DNA of 64,000 nucleotides from Candidatus Symbiobacter mobilis CR (lineage in GTDB: Bacteria; Pseudomonadota; Gammaproteobacteria; Burkholderiales; Burkholderiaceae_C): positions 248,001-312,000 of the forward strand of contig NC_022576.1 in assembly GCF_000477435.1 (NCBI RefSeq), read 5' to 3'. The number at the start of each line of letters is the position of its first letter. The stretch's first letter is position 1. The notes beneath the pieces were generated by a model that was not told the origin of the DNA, ran no database searches, and worked only from the letters and a program-made list of their open reading frames with translations. Of this stretch, positions 1-8,596 are shown one piece after another. The translations under genes and the position numbers were made by a program.

Positions 1-75
1 TTGTGCCAGCGCCTGGGCACCCATTAGCCATGCAGCCAGCAAAATGGCTGTGCTTGTCAAATAACCAGATTTCAT
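1..75 (-). CDS. Secreted protein, N-terminal fragment only
   Basis: Only the first 25 codons are in the window; the gene runs off the left edge. They encode a clear Sec signal peptide: one Lys near the start, a hydrophobic core rich in Leu/Ala/Ile, and a likely cleavage site after Ala-Gln-Ala-Leu-Ala. An AAAGGA Shine-Dalgarno lies about 7 bases before the ATG at 75, which supports this start. It is on the same strand as the WD40-caspase and TPR-CHAT genes and lies beyond an insertion-sequence remnant from them. The mature product cannot be identified. Confidence 0.6.
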   Translation of the reverse strand, partial: MKSGYLTSTAILLAAWLMGAQALAQ

Positions 76-135
76 CGTTCTGTCCTTTCATTGAAAGCAA
101 CGCACGTTTTGCCCAACATCCTATCACCCCGGATG

Positions 136-651
136 GGCACTGGTTCAGTTGAATGGGATTTGAGGGACTCCACTTCAGAATATGGTAGATGAAGCGAAAC
201 AAGCGTTTTGAAGCACCGCTTGCCACCAACAAATGTGGACGACATCCAGAGGCAGTAAGCATTCTCTCCGTTTAAAAAACAAAGGCTCCCAAGCTCATAA
301 AAAAGGTCCGAAACGTCCAAAATATCAAGAACCGCAATCGGAACATCCGCCAACCGTTCAGGATATTAACGAAAATGATATTCATGCGAATCACTGCGAA
401 GCGTTCAACAGCGATCTTCGCCGTCGCAATCCAGCCTTTGGCCGACGTACAAATACATATGCGAAAACGAGAATGGACTTCAAAGAACACTGGACGTTCT
501 TTGGGTGATACATAACTTCATCCGGACGCATTTCACTACAAAAAAGTTCCGGCTGTTGCACCAGGAATTCTTGATAAGAAGCTCTCTTTGGGCGAACTTT
601 TCATGATTCCCTTGACCGCATAGCCAAATCCCATTCAATTGAACCAGTGCC
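136..651. mobile_element. Degenerate insertion sequence with 27-bp terminal inverted repeats
   Basis: The ends are inverted repeats of 27 bp (136-162 and 625-651) that match at 26 positions and start GGCACTGGTTCA. Inside is the broken 3' part of a DDE-type transposase gene on the plus strand. The element is only 516 bp, so most of the transposase N-terminus is missing. No target-site duplication is evident in the 9 bases on either side. It sits 16 bp beyond the stop codon of the WD40-caspase gene. The IS family was not assigned. Confidence 0.7.
233..606 (+). pseudogene. Transposase C-terminal fragment, frameshifted
   Basis: The first reading frame encodes a stretch with EAFNSDLRRRNPAF followed by GRRTNTYAKT, a pattern I recognise from DDE transposases. 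Near position 485 the frame breaks and similarity continues in another frame (RTLDVLWVIHNFIRTHF), ending at a TGA at 604-606. The N-terminal half and the first catalytic residues are absent. It cannot encode a working enzyme. It lies wholly inside the 516-bp element with inverted-repeat ends. Confidence 0.6.
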
Positions 652-667
652 AATTTTTCCGAACCCC

Positions 668-3600
668 TCATTTTTTTATGTCAAAGAACAAAAAGCCATC
701 AGGTTCCTTGCTTCGACGGAAGTAGAAAAGTGTAGGGGACTGTGCGACCACAGTGCGGGTTGTCTTTTCGGAATTCAAGCGCCTCGCCCCTCGGGAGCCG
801 GGAGCAAGAGACAATGTTCCAGAGCGAATTTGTCGCGCCAGCTCTGGCACTCGCAAGGTTGAATAAGTCAGCCATTCAACCAACCCAACAATTCCGTCCT
901 TGGGCGCAAAGTCGGCCGCTTTTGTGTCGAGACCATCAACCATCAGCGCATAGCTCAGTAAGCCCTGCCTCAGTTGACTGCTTTCTAGCGCCACGTCATC
1001 TGCCTGCGTAGCAACCAGAACTGCAACACCTTTATCGTAGGCCAACTGACCCAAACTGCGACTATCCATCGGGCCGGGAACAAACCCCTCGGCATCGACC
1101 GATGCAGCGGCGTGGCAGGCATCAATAATTAGCACGGTCTGGTAAGTGTCAAGTCCATCCATCCATCCAGACAATTCTTCACTTGCAATAGCATGACTTA
1201 ACAACTCCGGGGTAATTGAACGAGAACTACCTGCACCAGTGTCAGATGGCAACAGGTAAAACTTGCTCTCGTTATCCGTCAAACCATGTCCTGCGAAGCT
1301 GATGATGACGGTGTCGTTTATATCTGCACGACGCAACCCGGCCAACACAGGGTCGCTACTAGCCGGCGCCTGCCCCGCAAGAATTTGAATTGCCTCACGG
1401 ATGCGCGCTTTGCTGGCCGTGTCGCCGCTGTCATCTGACACTAAGGACACCTGAATCCCTTCGCCCATCACGCCAAATTTGGCCAATTGAGCAGCCAGAG
1501 AGTTACCTATTAGCCTTGCGTCATTGGCCGCATAGTCCAGGTTGAAACTTGCGTTCTCGTGGCGGTTCACCCCAATGTTGATGAGAAAAACCCTCTTGCG
1601 GCTATGTGCCTGGGTAAGGTTATTGACATCCCACACCGGTTTGTAGTCAACGGCCGCAGTGCTACTTACTCCTTCCAAATCATAAGCAGTTGCCTCAAAC
1701 CGAAGTGACGGAATGCCTGGTTTGTAGCTCACTGGATCAACAATGAGCTTAAACCGCACCTTACCCGCCAATGACGCAGGCATATCTTCTTTTCTAAAGA
1801 CTTTTACCTGCACTCCATCACGAAGCAAGCGCACCCCTCCCAACTTGGCGGTGTTTGACTGCACTTCTATTTCCACCCGCAGCGCAGCAGGGTCACTTGC
1901 AGACGATGCCACCTTGCTTATGCGCACCTCCGGTGGATCAAACTTGGCCGACGCTTTCACCTGCCTGGTGGACAAGCCATTGGCCAACGTATGCCGCAGC
2001 AATCGTGGCTCAAACCCCGAGCGGGCTAACCATTCAAATGGCAGCGGCTTCAGAGGTTGGTCGGCTCGATACCAAGCGAGAGACCGAAGGTCTGCAATAT
2101 CGCCCGCGTCAAATCGTCCATCGGACGTGTTCACCAACCAGGGGAACATCTGCAGACAGATCCCCACTGAGCAGTTATTGCCAAAAATTTCAGGAAAAAT
2201 CCGCATCTCCAGCAACGGCAAAGGCTGGTCAACCTGCCACAGGCGCAGAGCATGGTCCTCCTCCAGAACGACCAAATGTCTCGCGTCCAGCCAAACAGCC
2301 GAGTAAGGGAAAACGAGTTGACCAAAGTCTGTTGCGCGACCAGTGACTGTGTCAAGCCAAGCAGATTTCTGCCCCCAAGTGCCTAGCAGTGCAAGCCGTT
2401 TTCCGTCAGTTGAGCGCGTAAGTTGCGTACCAAAAGACCCGGTCGCAATAGGTGTATGCCAGCGGGGCGCCGTGTTGCCGGATACGCCATAGGCACTCAC
2501 CCCGCGCTCAGTCGCTATCCACACCTCGCTGCCATCAAGAGACAGTTGCTCTGCGCTTATAGAAAAGAAAGTGTCGGACGTGGGCTGTAGGGACAGTAGC
2601 CGACTGCCACTGGCAACGTCAGTCACTTCGAGAACATTTGCACCACCTATGAGTAAGCGCTCCCCCTTTTCATCCAGACTTAACCGCTGGGGCTGGTGCA
2701 GCGTCGGTAGTACGGTGACGGGTTGAAGGTCAGGTAGAGCATATACGCCAACCCCTCCCTGTTGTCGAGCGACAAAGGCATGGCGTCCCGCTATATCCGT
2801 TGCAAGAGCCATTGGGTGATCGTTTAATTCTTTCTTTGCTACGACACGCCCCTCCCGCAAGTCGTAAATCATCAAGAAGCGATCATTCGCAGGCCCCTCG
2901 CTCCCAATCAGCAACACTTTCTGATCGGGCAAAAAGCTTGCAAATTTTGTGTCCCATAGGTTCCCGGGTTCGACGGTGTAACTAGGACGGCCGCTCTCCA
3001 TATCCCATAGCGTCAGTTTTCCTAGGCCTGCCTGAAGCAACCAGCGGCCATCGGTACTTGCTGCAATGACATAGTCAGACGGCGCTGCTACCACTGCAAT
3101 GCGCCCAAGCAGTTTTCCACTGTGGCGGTTGAGCGTAATAACTCCTGCGTTTCCCGCCACAACCACAACATCCTTCCGTATCGCCACCAAATTGAGATCG
3201 CCAAGACCGTCGCCAATCGACATCCCTTGCGCATTCTCATTCGGCCAAAGTTCCTGGCGCTGACTGCCGCGCATCAGCGTCAGCGTACGCCCACTACTGG
3301 CTGCAACAAATCCATCTGCCGTTAGGGCGATGGATGAATTACGCGCATCACCCACACCATAATCCGTTACCGGCCCCGGCTTACCCTTACTGTCGAAAAC
3401 CTGTAACGTGCCATTAGCCAACTGAACTGCCACGCCAAGACTGGGCTCAGGTGCTGCAATCAACCGCACTGCGTTACCAGCCAAGGCAACTTTCCAGATT
3501 AGTTTCCCAGTTGTATCCAGACTGCGTAGCTCGCCGCTACCCAGCAACCACCAGCCGTCCGAGTGCTCAAGTGCGTCCGCCAAGAAACCACTCGCATCGG

Positions 3601-4114
3601 CCTGTTGCCCTGCGTGCAGTTTCTGGGGCGCGAGCTTTCGACAACCTTTGGCCTGGAAACGATGAAGCACCCCAAAGTTTGTTAGCCCCCAGCCATCGCC
3701 TGAATTGTTCACATGTACACGGATGAAATCTAAAACTTCAAAGAATCTATTTGGGTCATGGTCAAACTGAAAAGCGCAGACCACTTTGCCGTCTGCAACC
3801 CGCCATAGGCGCACCTCAGCGCCATCTGCGCCACTGATCAGCAGTGCCCCGTCATCACTAAATGCCAGGGAATGCACACCATGTCCGTGTCCTCTGAGGG
3901 TCTTCCACTGTCGGCCCGACGCCGGATGCCAGATGTTGATGGTCTTGTCTGCCGCCCCTGTTGCAACCCATTGTGCGTTTGCCGATACGGCCATCACGTC
4001 CGGGACATGGGCGTGTGGCACCATCAGCCTAATTTCACTCACTACAGCCCAGGTAGCTGACCAGGACATCAACACCACAACCCCAAGCAAGCTTGTGATG
4101 CCTATCGTTCTCAC
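668..4114 (-). CDS. WD40-repeat/caspase-domain protein
   Basis: About 1148 residues. A membrane-anchor or signal segment at the N-terminus is followed by a long WD40-like propeller region (for example INIWHPASG, VRLWRVADG, LTLWDMESG) and a C-terminal caspase-like (peptidase C14) domain. The catalytic dyad is visible: His about 943 in SFAGHGLTD and Cys about 1000 in IIDACHAAA. The chosen start is GTG at 4114. It overlaps the TGA stop of the upstream TPR-CHAT gene in a GTGA tetranucleotide and has GGGGA just upstream. A longer reading frame would need a TTG at 4147 and would run over the CHAT tail. The predicted role is a protease triggered through its propeller sensor, co-translated with the CHAT protein. 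The substrate is unknown. Confidence 0.85.
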   Translation of the reverse strand: MRTIGITSLLGVVVLMSWSATWAVVSEIRLMVPHAHVPDVMAVSANAQWVATGAADKTINIWHPASGRQWKTLRGHGHGVHSLAFSDDGALLISGADGAEVRLWRVADGKVVCAFQFDHDPNRFFEVLDFIRVHVNNSGDGWGLTNFGVLHRFQAKGCRKLAPQKLHAGQQADASGFLADALEHSDGWWLLGSGELRSLDTTGKLIWKVALAGNAVRLIAAPEPSLGVAVQLANGTLQVFDSKGKPGPVTDYGVGDARNSSIALTADGFVAASSGRTLTLMRGSQRQELWPNENAQGMSIGDGLGDLNLVAIRKDVVVVAGNAGVITLNRHSGKLLGRIAVVAAPSDYVIAASTDGRWLLQAGLGKLTLWDMESGRPSYTVEPGNLWDTKFASFLPDQKVLLIGSEGPANDRFLMIYDLREGRVVAKKELNDHPMALATDIAGRHAFVARQQGGVGVYALPDLQPVTVLPTLHQPQRLSLDEKGERLLIGGANVLEVTDVASGSRLLSLQPTSDTFFSISAEQLSLDGSEVWIATERGVSAYGVSGNTAPRWHTPIATGSFGTQLTRSTDGKRLALLGTWGQKSAWLDTVTGRATDFGQLVFPYSAVWLDARHLVVLEEDHALRLWQVDQPLPLLEMRIFPEIFGNNCSVGICLQMFPWLVNTSDGRFDAGDIADLRSLAWYRADQPLKPLPFEWLARSGFEPRLLRHTLANGLSTRQVKASAKFDPPEVRISKVASSASDPAALRVEIEVQSNTAKLGGVRLLRDGVQVKVFRKEDMPASLAGKVRFKLIVDPVSYKPGIPSLRFEATAYDLEGVSSTAAVDYKPVWDVNNLTQAHSRKRVFLINIGVNRHENASFNLDYAANDARLIGNSLAAQLAKFGVMGEGIQVSLVSDDSGDTASKARIREAIQILAGQAPASSDPVLAGLRRADINDTVIISFAGHGLTDNESKFYLLPSDTGAGSSRSITPELLSHAIASEELSGWMDGLDTYQTVLIIDACHAAASVDAEGFVPGPMDSRSLGQLAYDKGVAVLVATQADDVALESSQLRQGLLSYALMVDGLDTKAADFAPKDGIVGLVEWLTYSTLRVPELARQIRSGTLSLAPGSRGARRLNSEKTTRTVVAQSPTLFYFRRSKEPDGFLFFDIKK

Positions 4115-6840
4115 AACCAATTCCCCATCAAAATAAACGGCGCCCAAAAATACGGGTGCGCATAGGGTGCTGTGGGGTTAAAGGCAAAGGCGGCAGCGGT
4201 GCCCTGCCTTGGCACGAGCTGCGCACCACGCTGCTCCGGTGTAGTGTTGGGCTGCTCGCCCGCCTTGGCACCGGTGCCTTGCAGCAAGGCCAGTTGCGCC
4301 TGGCGCAGGGCTTCGGCTTTGGTCAGGTGATCGCTTTCGCGCAATTGGTAGAAGCGCGCCATCAGCAGCGCAGTGCTGGCGTCGGCCACCGGCCACAGCG
4401 TGGCCATCACGGCCTTGGCACCTTGGCGCTGGGCGATGAACGAGAGGCCATCGACTTCGCGCCCGTTGCTGTCTTTGCCGCCGCCAATGCCGGTTTCGCA
4501 CGCCGACAGGGTGAGCAGGTCAACCCCGCCAAAGAGGTTGTTTTGCCGAACCAACTGCGCCAGGGTGATCGGGTCTCCGGCACCGGTCAGCAGGTAGCTC
4601 ATGGTGTCGTTGCCAGGCTCCAGGTTGAAGTGGCTGGCGACGTGGATCAGCGGGTATTTGCCCTTGCGCTTGAGTTCGTCTTGCATCGTGGCCCAGGTGA
4701 ATTCGGGGTTCAAAAGCCGCGTGCCTGGCATCACGCCCTGGCCGCCAGGCACGCGAATCACGGTATCAAGCTCACGCGCCACCGCTGGCAGCGCCATGAA
4801 ACTCCTTTGCTCCACCGTGCGCGCTTCGCTCACGCCCAGGCCCAGCGCGTTCCATCGGGTTTTGGGGGCATCCTTGAGGTTGCCCAGACTGGCCGGGGTG
4901 AAGGTGGTCAGGCGGTAGCGCTCCACCAGGTACTTCTCGCCATCATGCAGCGCCGCCAGCGGCAACAGGCGCAAAACACCATCCAGGTGCCACATCAGAG
5001 TGCCAGCTTTGGCCTGTTGCAGTTCGGCGCGCGCCGCCGGGGGCAGAATCACATCCAGCAATGCACGTGCTTGCGGCACCGGATCCAGGGTTGGGGCCTT
5101 GAGGGTGGTACGCCAGGCGGCAATCTGCTCGTTAAGGGCACTGGCCTTGATCGGCACGGTGTGGGCACGCCGGTACTCGGCTGTGGTCAGGATCAGGGAA
5201 TAGCTCTCTGGGTCAACCACGGTATAAAGGGCCACCACGGGCTGGCCCAGGCGTTCACCCAGCTCGCGCAGAATGTCTTGCAACCCCTGCGCGTCCTTGA
5301 TCTCATCCACCTTGTCGGGGCGCGTGGTGGTGAGTGCGGCAAGCACCCGGTCAAAGGCTTGCTGGAAGGCTTCTCCGGCTTGATCCAACTGGATTTGCAG
5401 ACTCTGGCGGCGGCTGTCTTCGGCGGCACTGCGGTTCTTTTTGTTGTCAAGCTCGGTGAATTCGCTGTAGAGCTGTGCCAACGGCGCACCGGCTTGAAGC
5501 AGCATCTTGTCCTGGGTGGCTTCAAAAGCAGTCAACGTGGCTCGCCCTGATGTAGAGGCCAAAGTAGCATCGCGGCGAACAAACTGAAACTGCTCCTGCT
5601 CTTTGAGCAGTTCAAGCACCCGCTCTGCCTCAACCAGTCGGCTTTGGGCGATAAGCAGGTGCGCCAGACTGCGGTAGGTGCCCTCAATGGTGGCATCAAA
5701 GCTCTTGAGCGTGTCCTTGCCCAACTCGGCCACATTGGCGCGCAACCCTTGCAAGGTATTGACCGCCTGCTTGCCAAAGAAGATGGCGGCATCGGGCTTG
5801 TCTTGGGACTTGAACAGATCGCTGAGATTGTTTTGAACGTGTCGCAGCAACTCGGGGTTGCCGGCCTTGAAGGCTATGCGGTAGGCACGGCGATAGAGCG
5901 GCTCGGCTTGGGTGGGTTGGCCCATGGATTGGTACAGCCCGGCCAGGTTGTTCAGGCTCGTTCCGGTTGAGGGATGGTCGGGGCCTTCGGCTTTTTCAGA
6001 GATCGCCAAAGCGCGCACATAGAGCGGCTCAGCTCGGGCGTACTGGCCCATGGATCGGTATAGCCCGGCCAGGTTGTTCAGGCTCGTTCCGGTTGAGGGA
6101 TGGTCGGGGCCTTCGGCTTTTTCAGAGATCGCCAAAGCGCGCACATAGAGCGGCTCAGCTCGGGCGTACTGGCCCATGGATTGGTACAGCCCGGCCAGGT
6201 TGTTCAGGCGCGTTCCGGTTGAGGGATGTTCGGGGCCTTCGGCTTTTTCAGAGATCGCCAAAGCGCGCACATAGAGCGGCTCAGCGCGGGCGTACTGGCC
6301 CATGGATCGGTACAGCCCGGCCAGGTTGTTCAGGATCGTGCCGGTTGAGGGATGGTCGGGGCCGTTGGCTTTTTCAGAGATCGCCAAAGCGCGCACATAG
6401 AGCGGCTCAGCGCGGGCGTACTGGCCCATGGATCGGTACAGCCCGGCCAGGTTGTTCAGGCTCGTTCCGGTTGATGGATGTTCGGGGCCATTGGCTTTTT
6501 CTGAAATGGCCAATGCGCGCACATAGAGCGGCTCGGCGCGGGCGTACTGGCCCATGGATTCGTACAGCCCGGCCAGGTTGTTCAGGCTCGTGCTGGTTGA
6601 AGGATGTTCGGGGCCATTGGCTTTTTCTGAGATGGCCAGTGCGCGTTGGGCAGGAATCAGCGCGGCGGCGTATTGACCTGCTTGGTAGAGCTTGATCACT
6701 TCACTGTTGAGTCGGTCAATTTCAGCTTGGCTACTGGCCTCAGCCGTAGGCGACTGGGATGCCTCAGGTGTTTGTGCTTGCGCCTGCGGCAGTTGCAGGC
6801 ATAGGCTGAACAGTAGCCCGGTTAAGGTGAGTGTTTTCAT
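4111..6840 (-). CDS. TPR-repeat CHAT-domain protease
   Basis: 909 residues. A signal peptide (about residues 1-22) is followed by six almost identical 42-residue tetratricopeptide repeats of the kinesin-light-chain type (about residues 68-319, with motif SLNNLAGLY), a helical linker, and a C-terminal CHAT (caspase HetF-associated) domain. The CHAT His (HVASHFN) and Cys (TLSACETG) are both present, so it is probably an active cysteine protease. GGAGG lies 7 bases before the ATG at 6840 and settles the start; a TTG immediately upstream is less likely. Its stop overlaps the start of the WD40-caspase gene (GTGA). TPR-CHAT proteins are known effectors in some immune-like systems, for example the CHAT protease TPR-CHAT/Csx29. 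The partner here is unknown. Confidence 0.9.
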   Translation of the reverse strand: MKTLTLTGLLFSLCLQLPQAQAQTPEASQSPTAEASSQAEIDRLNSEVIKLYQAGQYAAALIPAQRALAISEKANGPEHPSTSTSLNNLAGLYESMGQYARAEPLYVRALAISEKANGPEHPSTGTSLNNLAGLYRSMGQYARAEPLYVRALAISEKANGPDHPSTGTILNNLAGLYRSMGQYARAEPLYVRALAISEKAEGPEHPSTGTRLNNLAGLYQSMGQYARAEPLYVRALAISEKAEGPDHPSTGTSLNNLAGLYRSMGQYARAEPLYVRALAISEKAEGPDHPSTGTSLNNLAGLYQSMGQPTQAEPLYRRAYRIAFKAGNPELLRHVQNNLSDLFKSQDKPDAAIFFGKQAVNTLQGLRANVAELGKDTLKSFDATIEGTYRSLAHLLIAQSRLVEAERVLELLKEQEQFQFVRRDATLASTSGRATLTAFEATQDKMLLQAGAPLAQLYSEFTELDNKKNRSAAEDSRRQSLQIQLDQAGEAFQQAFDRVLAALTTTRPDKVDEIKDAQGLQDILRELGERLGQPVVALYTVVDPESYSLILTTAEYRRAHTVPIKASALNEQIAAWRTTLKAPTLDPVPQARALLDVILPPAARAELQQAKAGTLMWHLDGVLRLLPLAALHDGEKYLVERYRLTTFTPASLGNLKDAPKTRWNALGLGVSEARTVEQRSFMALPAVARELDTVIRVPGGQGVMPGTRLLNPEFTWATMQDELKRKGKYPLIHVASHFNLEPGNDTMSYLLTGAGDPITLAQLVRQNNLFGGVDLLTLSACETGIGGGKDSNGREVDGLSFIAQRQGAKAVMATLWPVADASTALLMARFYQLRESDHLTKAEALRQAQLALLQGTGAKAGEQPNTTPEQRGAQLVPRQGTAAAFAFNPTAPYAHPYFWAPFILMGNWL
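5884..6639 (-). repeat. Six tandem 126-bp TPR-coding repeats
   Basis: Six consecutive 126-bp units encode the 42-residue TPRs of the CHAT protein. They differ mainly at ANGPEH/AEGPDH-type positions and at the residue before SMGQ (E, R or Q). The high identity suggests recent duplication or gene conversion. Confidence 0.85.
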
Positions 6841-6986
6841 CAAAAGACCTCCAGTTGGCAGTAGTTACATCAGGGTTGGACAATGCTCACGATGGATGTC
6901 ACATCCGTTTAGGCTGTTACAGAATTCATGAATACAAATGAAATCAGGACTTGGGTTATAGGAATTTTTGATTGGAAATTATCCGA

Positions 6987-7704
6987 TCAGATCCCATGGC
7001 GTTGAAGCAGCCGAGTGACCTCCGCTTCGCTTAAGCCGACTAGGCTGGTGATCAATTGGGGTGGCAGACCGTTTCGGTGTGCGTTGAAAATGACGGCATG
7101 ACGTTCGGCCAGACGGCCTTCCTCCTCACCATCTTTCCTAGCCTTTGTCAATGCATCCCGCTGCAAAATAATAAAGTCCCGCCGTTTGTGTTGGGCTTCT
7201 AGTTCTGCTTCGCTTAAACCCGCCTCGTTGATCATCTCAAAGGCTTGGTGAATGCACGGGGTGTCAAGGCTTTGCGGGATGATGTCGAGTTTGCCTGCGT
7301 TTTTGATGAAGTAAATCCATTTTTGCTAATAAAACAAAATCTGTAAAGGTGAGTGCGATGACGGGGTTGAGCATTTTGTAATGCTCGCCCTGGTGCAGTT
7401 GGCTGGAGTATTGTTTGGCAGCGTTGTAGAGAATGCGTTGTTCGAAGCCTTCCACATTGAGCACCTGCATTTCGATGATGACCTGGCTGCCATTGGCCAG
7501 CACGGCCTTGACATCGACAAAGCTGTCTTTCATGCCCTTGAGCAGGGGAATTTGGTAGGGATCGACAATCTCCAGGTCAGCAATGGCAAATTCGCCAGCG
7601 CAATCAAGCATGGCATTGAGAAAGTCGATCAACACCGGTTTGGACTGTTGCGAACCAAAAACTTTTTTGAAAGCAAAATCGGTTCTGACATCAAGAAAGC
7701 GCAT
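6987..7704 (-). pseudogene. Rpn-family PD-(D/E)XK nuclease, internally deleted and frameshifted
   Basis: The 5' part (7704 down to about 7335) encodes the start of an Rpn (recombination-promoting nuclease/putative transposase) protein: FLDVRTDFAFKKVFG, then VDVKAVLANG and IIEMQV, which contain the nuclease core residues. After LTFTDFVLL about 70 expected residues are missing. The sequence resumes in another frame (KWIYFIKNAGKL) and continues to the typical C-terminus with GLSEAELEAQHKRRDF, ending at 6987. The gene is therefore broken. Rpn genes are mobile and often found in accessory regions, which fits this neighbourhood. Confidence 0.8.
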
Positions 7705-7792
7705 GGTGACTCCGTGGTGGGTCGTGAATGAGGCGCCACTTTACTGGTGCGGGCCATTCGTCTTGGTTATTGGTCGCTACAGGCTATTTCCC

Positions 7793-7831
7793 TTACAACC
7801 AATTCCCCATCAAAATAAACGGTGCCCAATA
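7793..7831 (-). pseudogene. Relic 3' tail of a second TPR-CHAT gene
   Basis: These 39 bases encode WAPFILMGNWL and a stop, identical in protein to the last residues of the intact CHAT gene ending at 4111. The homology stops at the edge of an insertion-sequence remnant that begins at 7832. A second CHAT gene probably once lay upstream on this strand and was removed or interrupted there. Confidence 0.7.
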
Positions 7832-8579
7832 GAGCCTCTTGCAAACCCCCCATTCCGAAGCTGAATTTTGCCGGTTGAGGCAAAAATTTCGGGTGCGGGC
7901 GCGCCATTTCTAGCAAGATGAAGTTCTTCAATCCGACATCGAACGCCCGCAAAATGAATAGTAATCGACGTGAACTTCTCATACAACGTTGGAGCATTGT
8001 CCAAGAAGAGCTTTTGCCCGAACTCTGGAATGAGGTGGGGCCGTTGACACCCAAACTGGAGAAAGTGATCCATACCCTGGAGTGGGTTCGCCTTGAGGAA
8101 TATGTACGGGCATCGTGGTGCGGTCTCGGTCGCCCGCCGCACGAACGCTCGTGGCTGGCAAACGCTTTTGTCGCCAAGGTGGTATTGGGGATTACCACGA
8201 CGGTGGGGTTGATCGAACGCTACAACGAACGTACCGCTGCAGAGCGCACCAATGCTCGTCTCAAGGACGAGTTTGGCGCAAGCCACCTCATGGTCAGGGG
8301 CGCTACCAAAGTAATGAGCCACCTGATGTTCGGCGTACTGGCGCTGTCCGCTGACCAATTGATGCGATTGTGATCATGATCCCCCTTTCTCCCGCCTTGG
8401 AATCCACGGCATCCGCAGATGTCGGCTTCCGTTCGCGCTGAATCATGAAATACCGACCTTCAGGATAGACACAGGAACGATTCCACTCCGGAATCAGCCC
8501 TTTGACTCCAAAAAATCGCAATTTATAGGCGACAAATGCAGTCGGCTATTCGCTTCGGCAGGAGTTTTGCAAGAGGCTC
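7832..8579 (+). mobile_element. Internally deleted insertion sequence (748 bp)
   Basis: The ends are inverted repeats: GAGCCTCTTGCAAAC at 7832 and its complement GTTTTGCAAGAGGCTC at 8564-8579. It carries a shortened transposase gene. Its first about 147 bp and last about 60 bp recur at 11566-11818, so both are derivatives of one element. No target duplication could be assigned. Confidence 0.75.
7918..8373 (+). pseudogene. DDE transposase with large in-frame internal deletion
   Basis: The frame is open for 151 codons but is a fusion of the two ends of a normally much longer transposase. The N-terminus (LLPELWNEVGPLTPKLEKV, then RPPHERSWLANAFVAKVVLG) ends at TTVGLIER. It is joined to the C-terminus (YNERTAAERTNARLKDEFG, ending FGVLALSADQLMRL). 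The central catalytic core is missing, so it should be inactive as a transposase. An ATG at 7954 (MNSNRRELLIQ) may be the original start. A truncated protein could still bind the element ends. Confidence 0.75.
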
Positions 8580-8596
8580 AACCATAAAAGACACCC

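Noticed and set aside
4156..5550. 464-codon plus-strand ORF opposite the CHAT gene
   Set aside because: Antisense to a well-supported CHAT protein, with no motif, start signal or family resemblance.
5967..6695. Repetitive plus-strand ORF with RTGPWI repeats
   Set aside because: Antisense reading of the six TPR-coding repeats.
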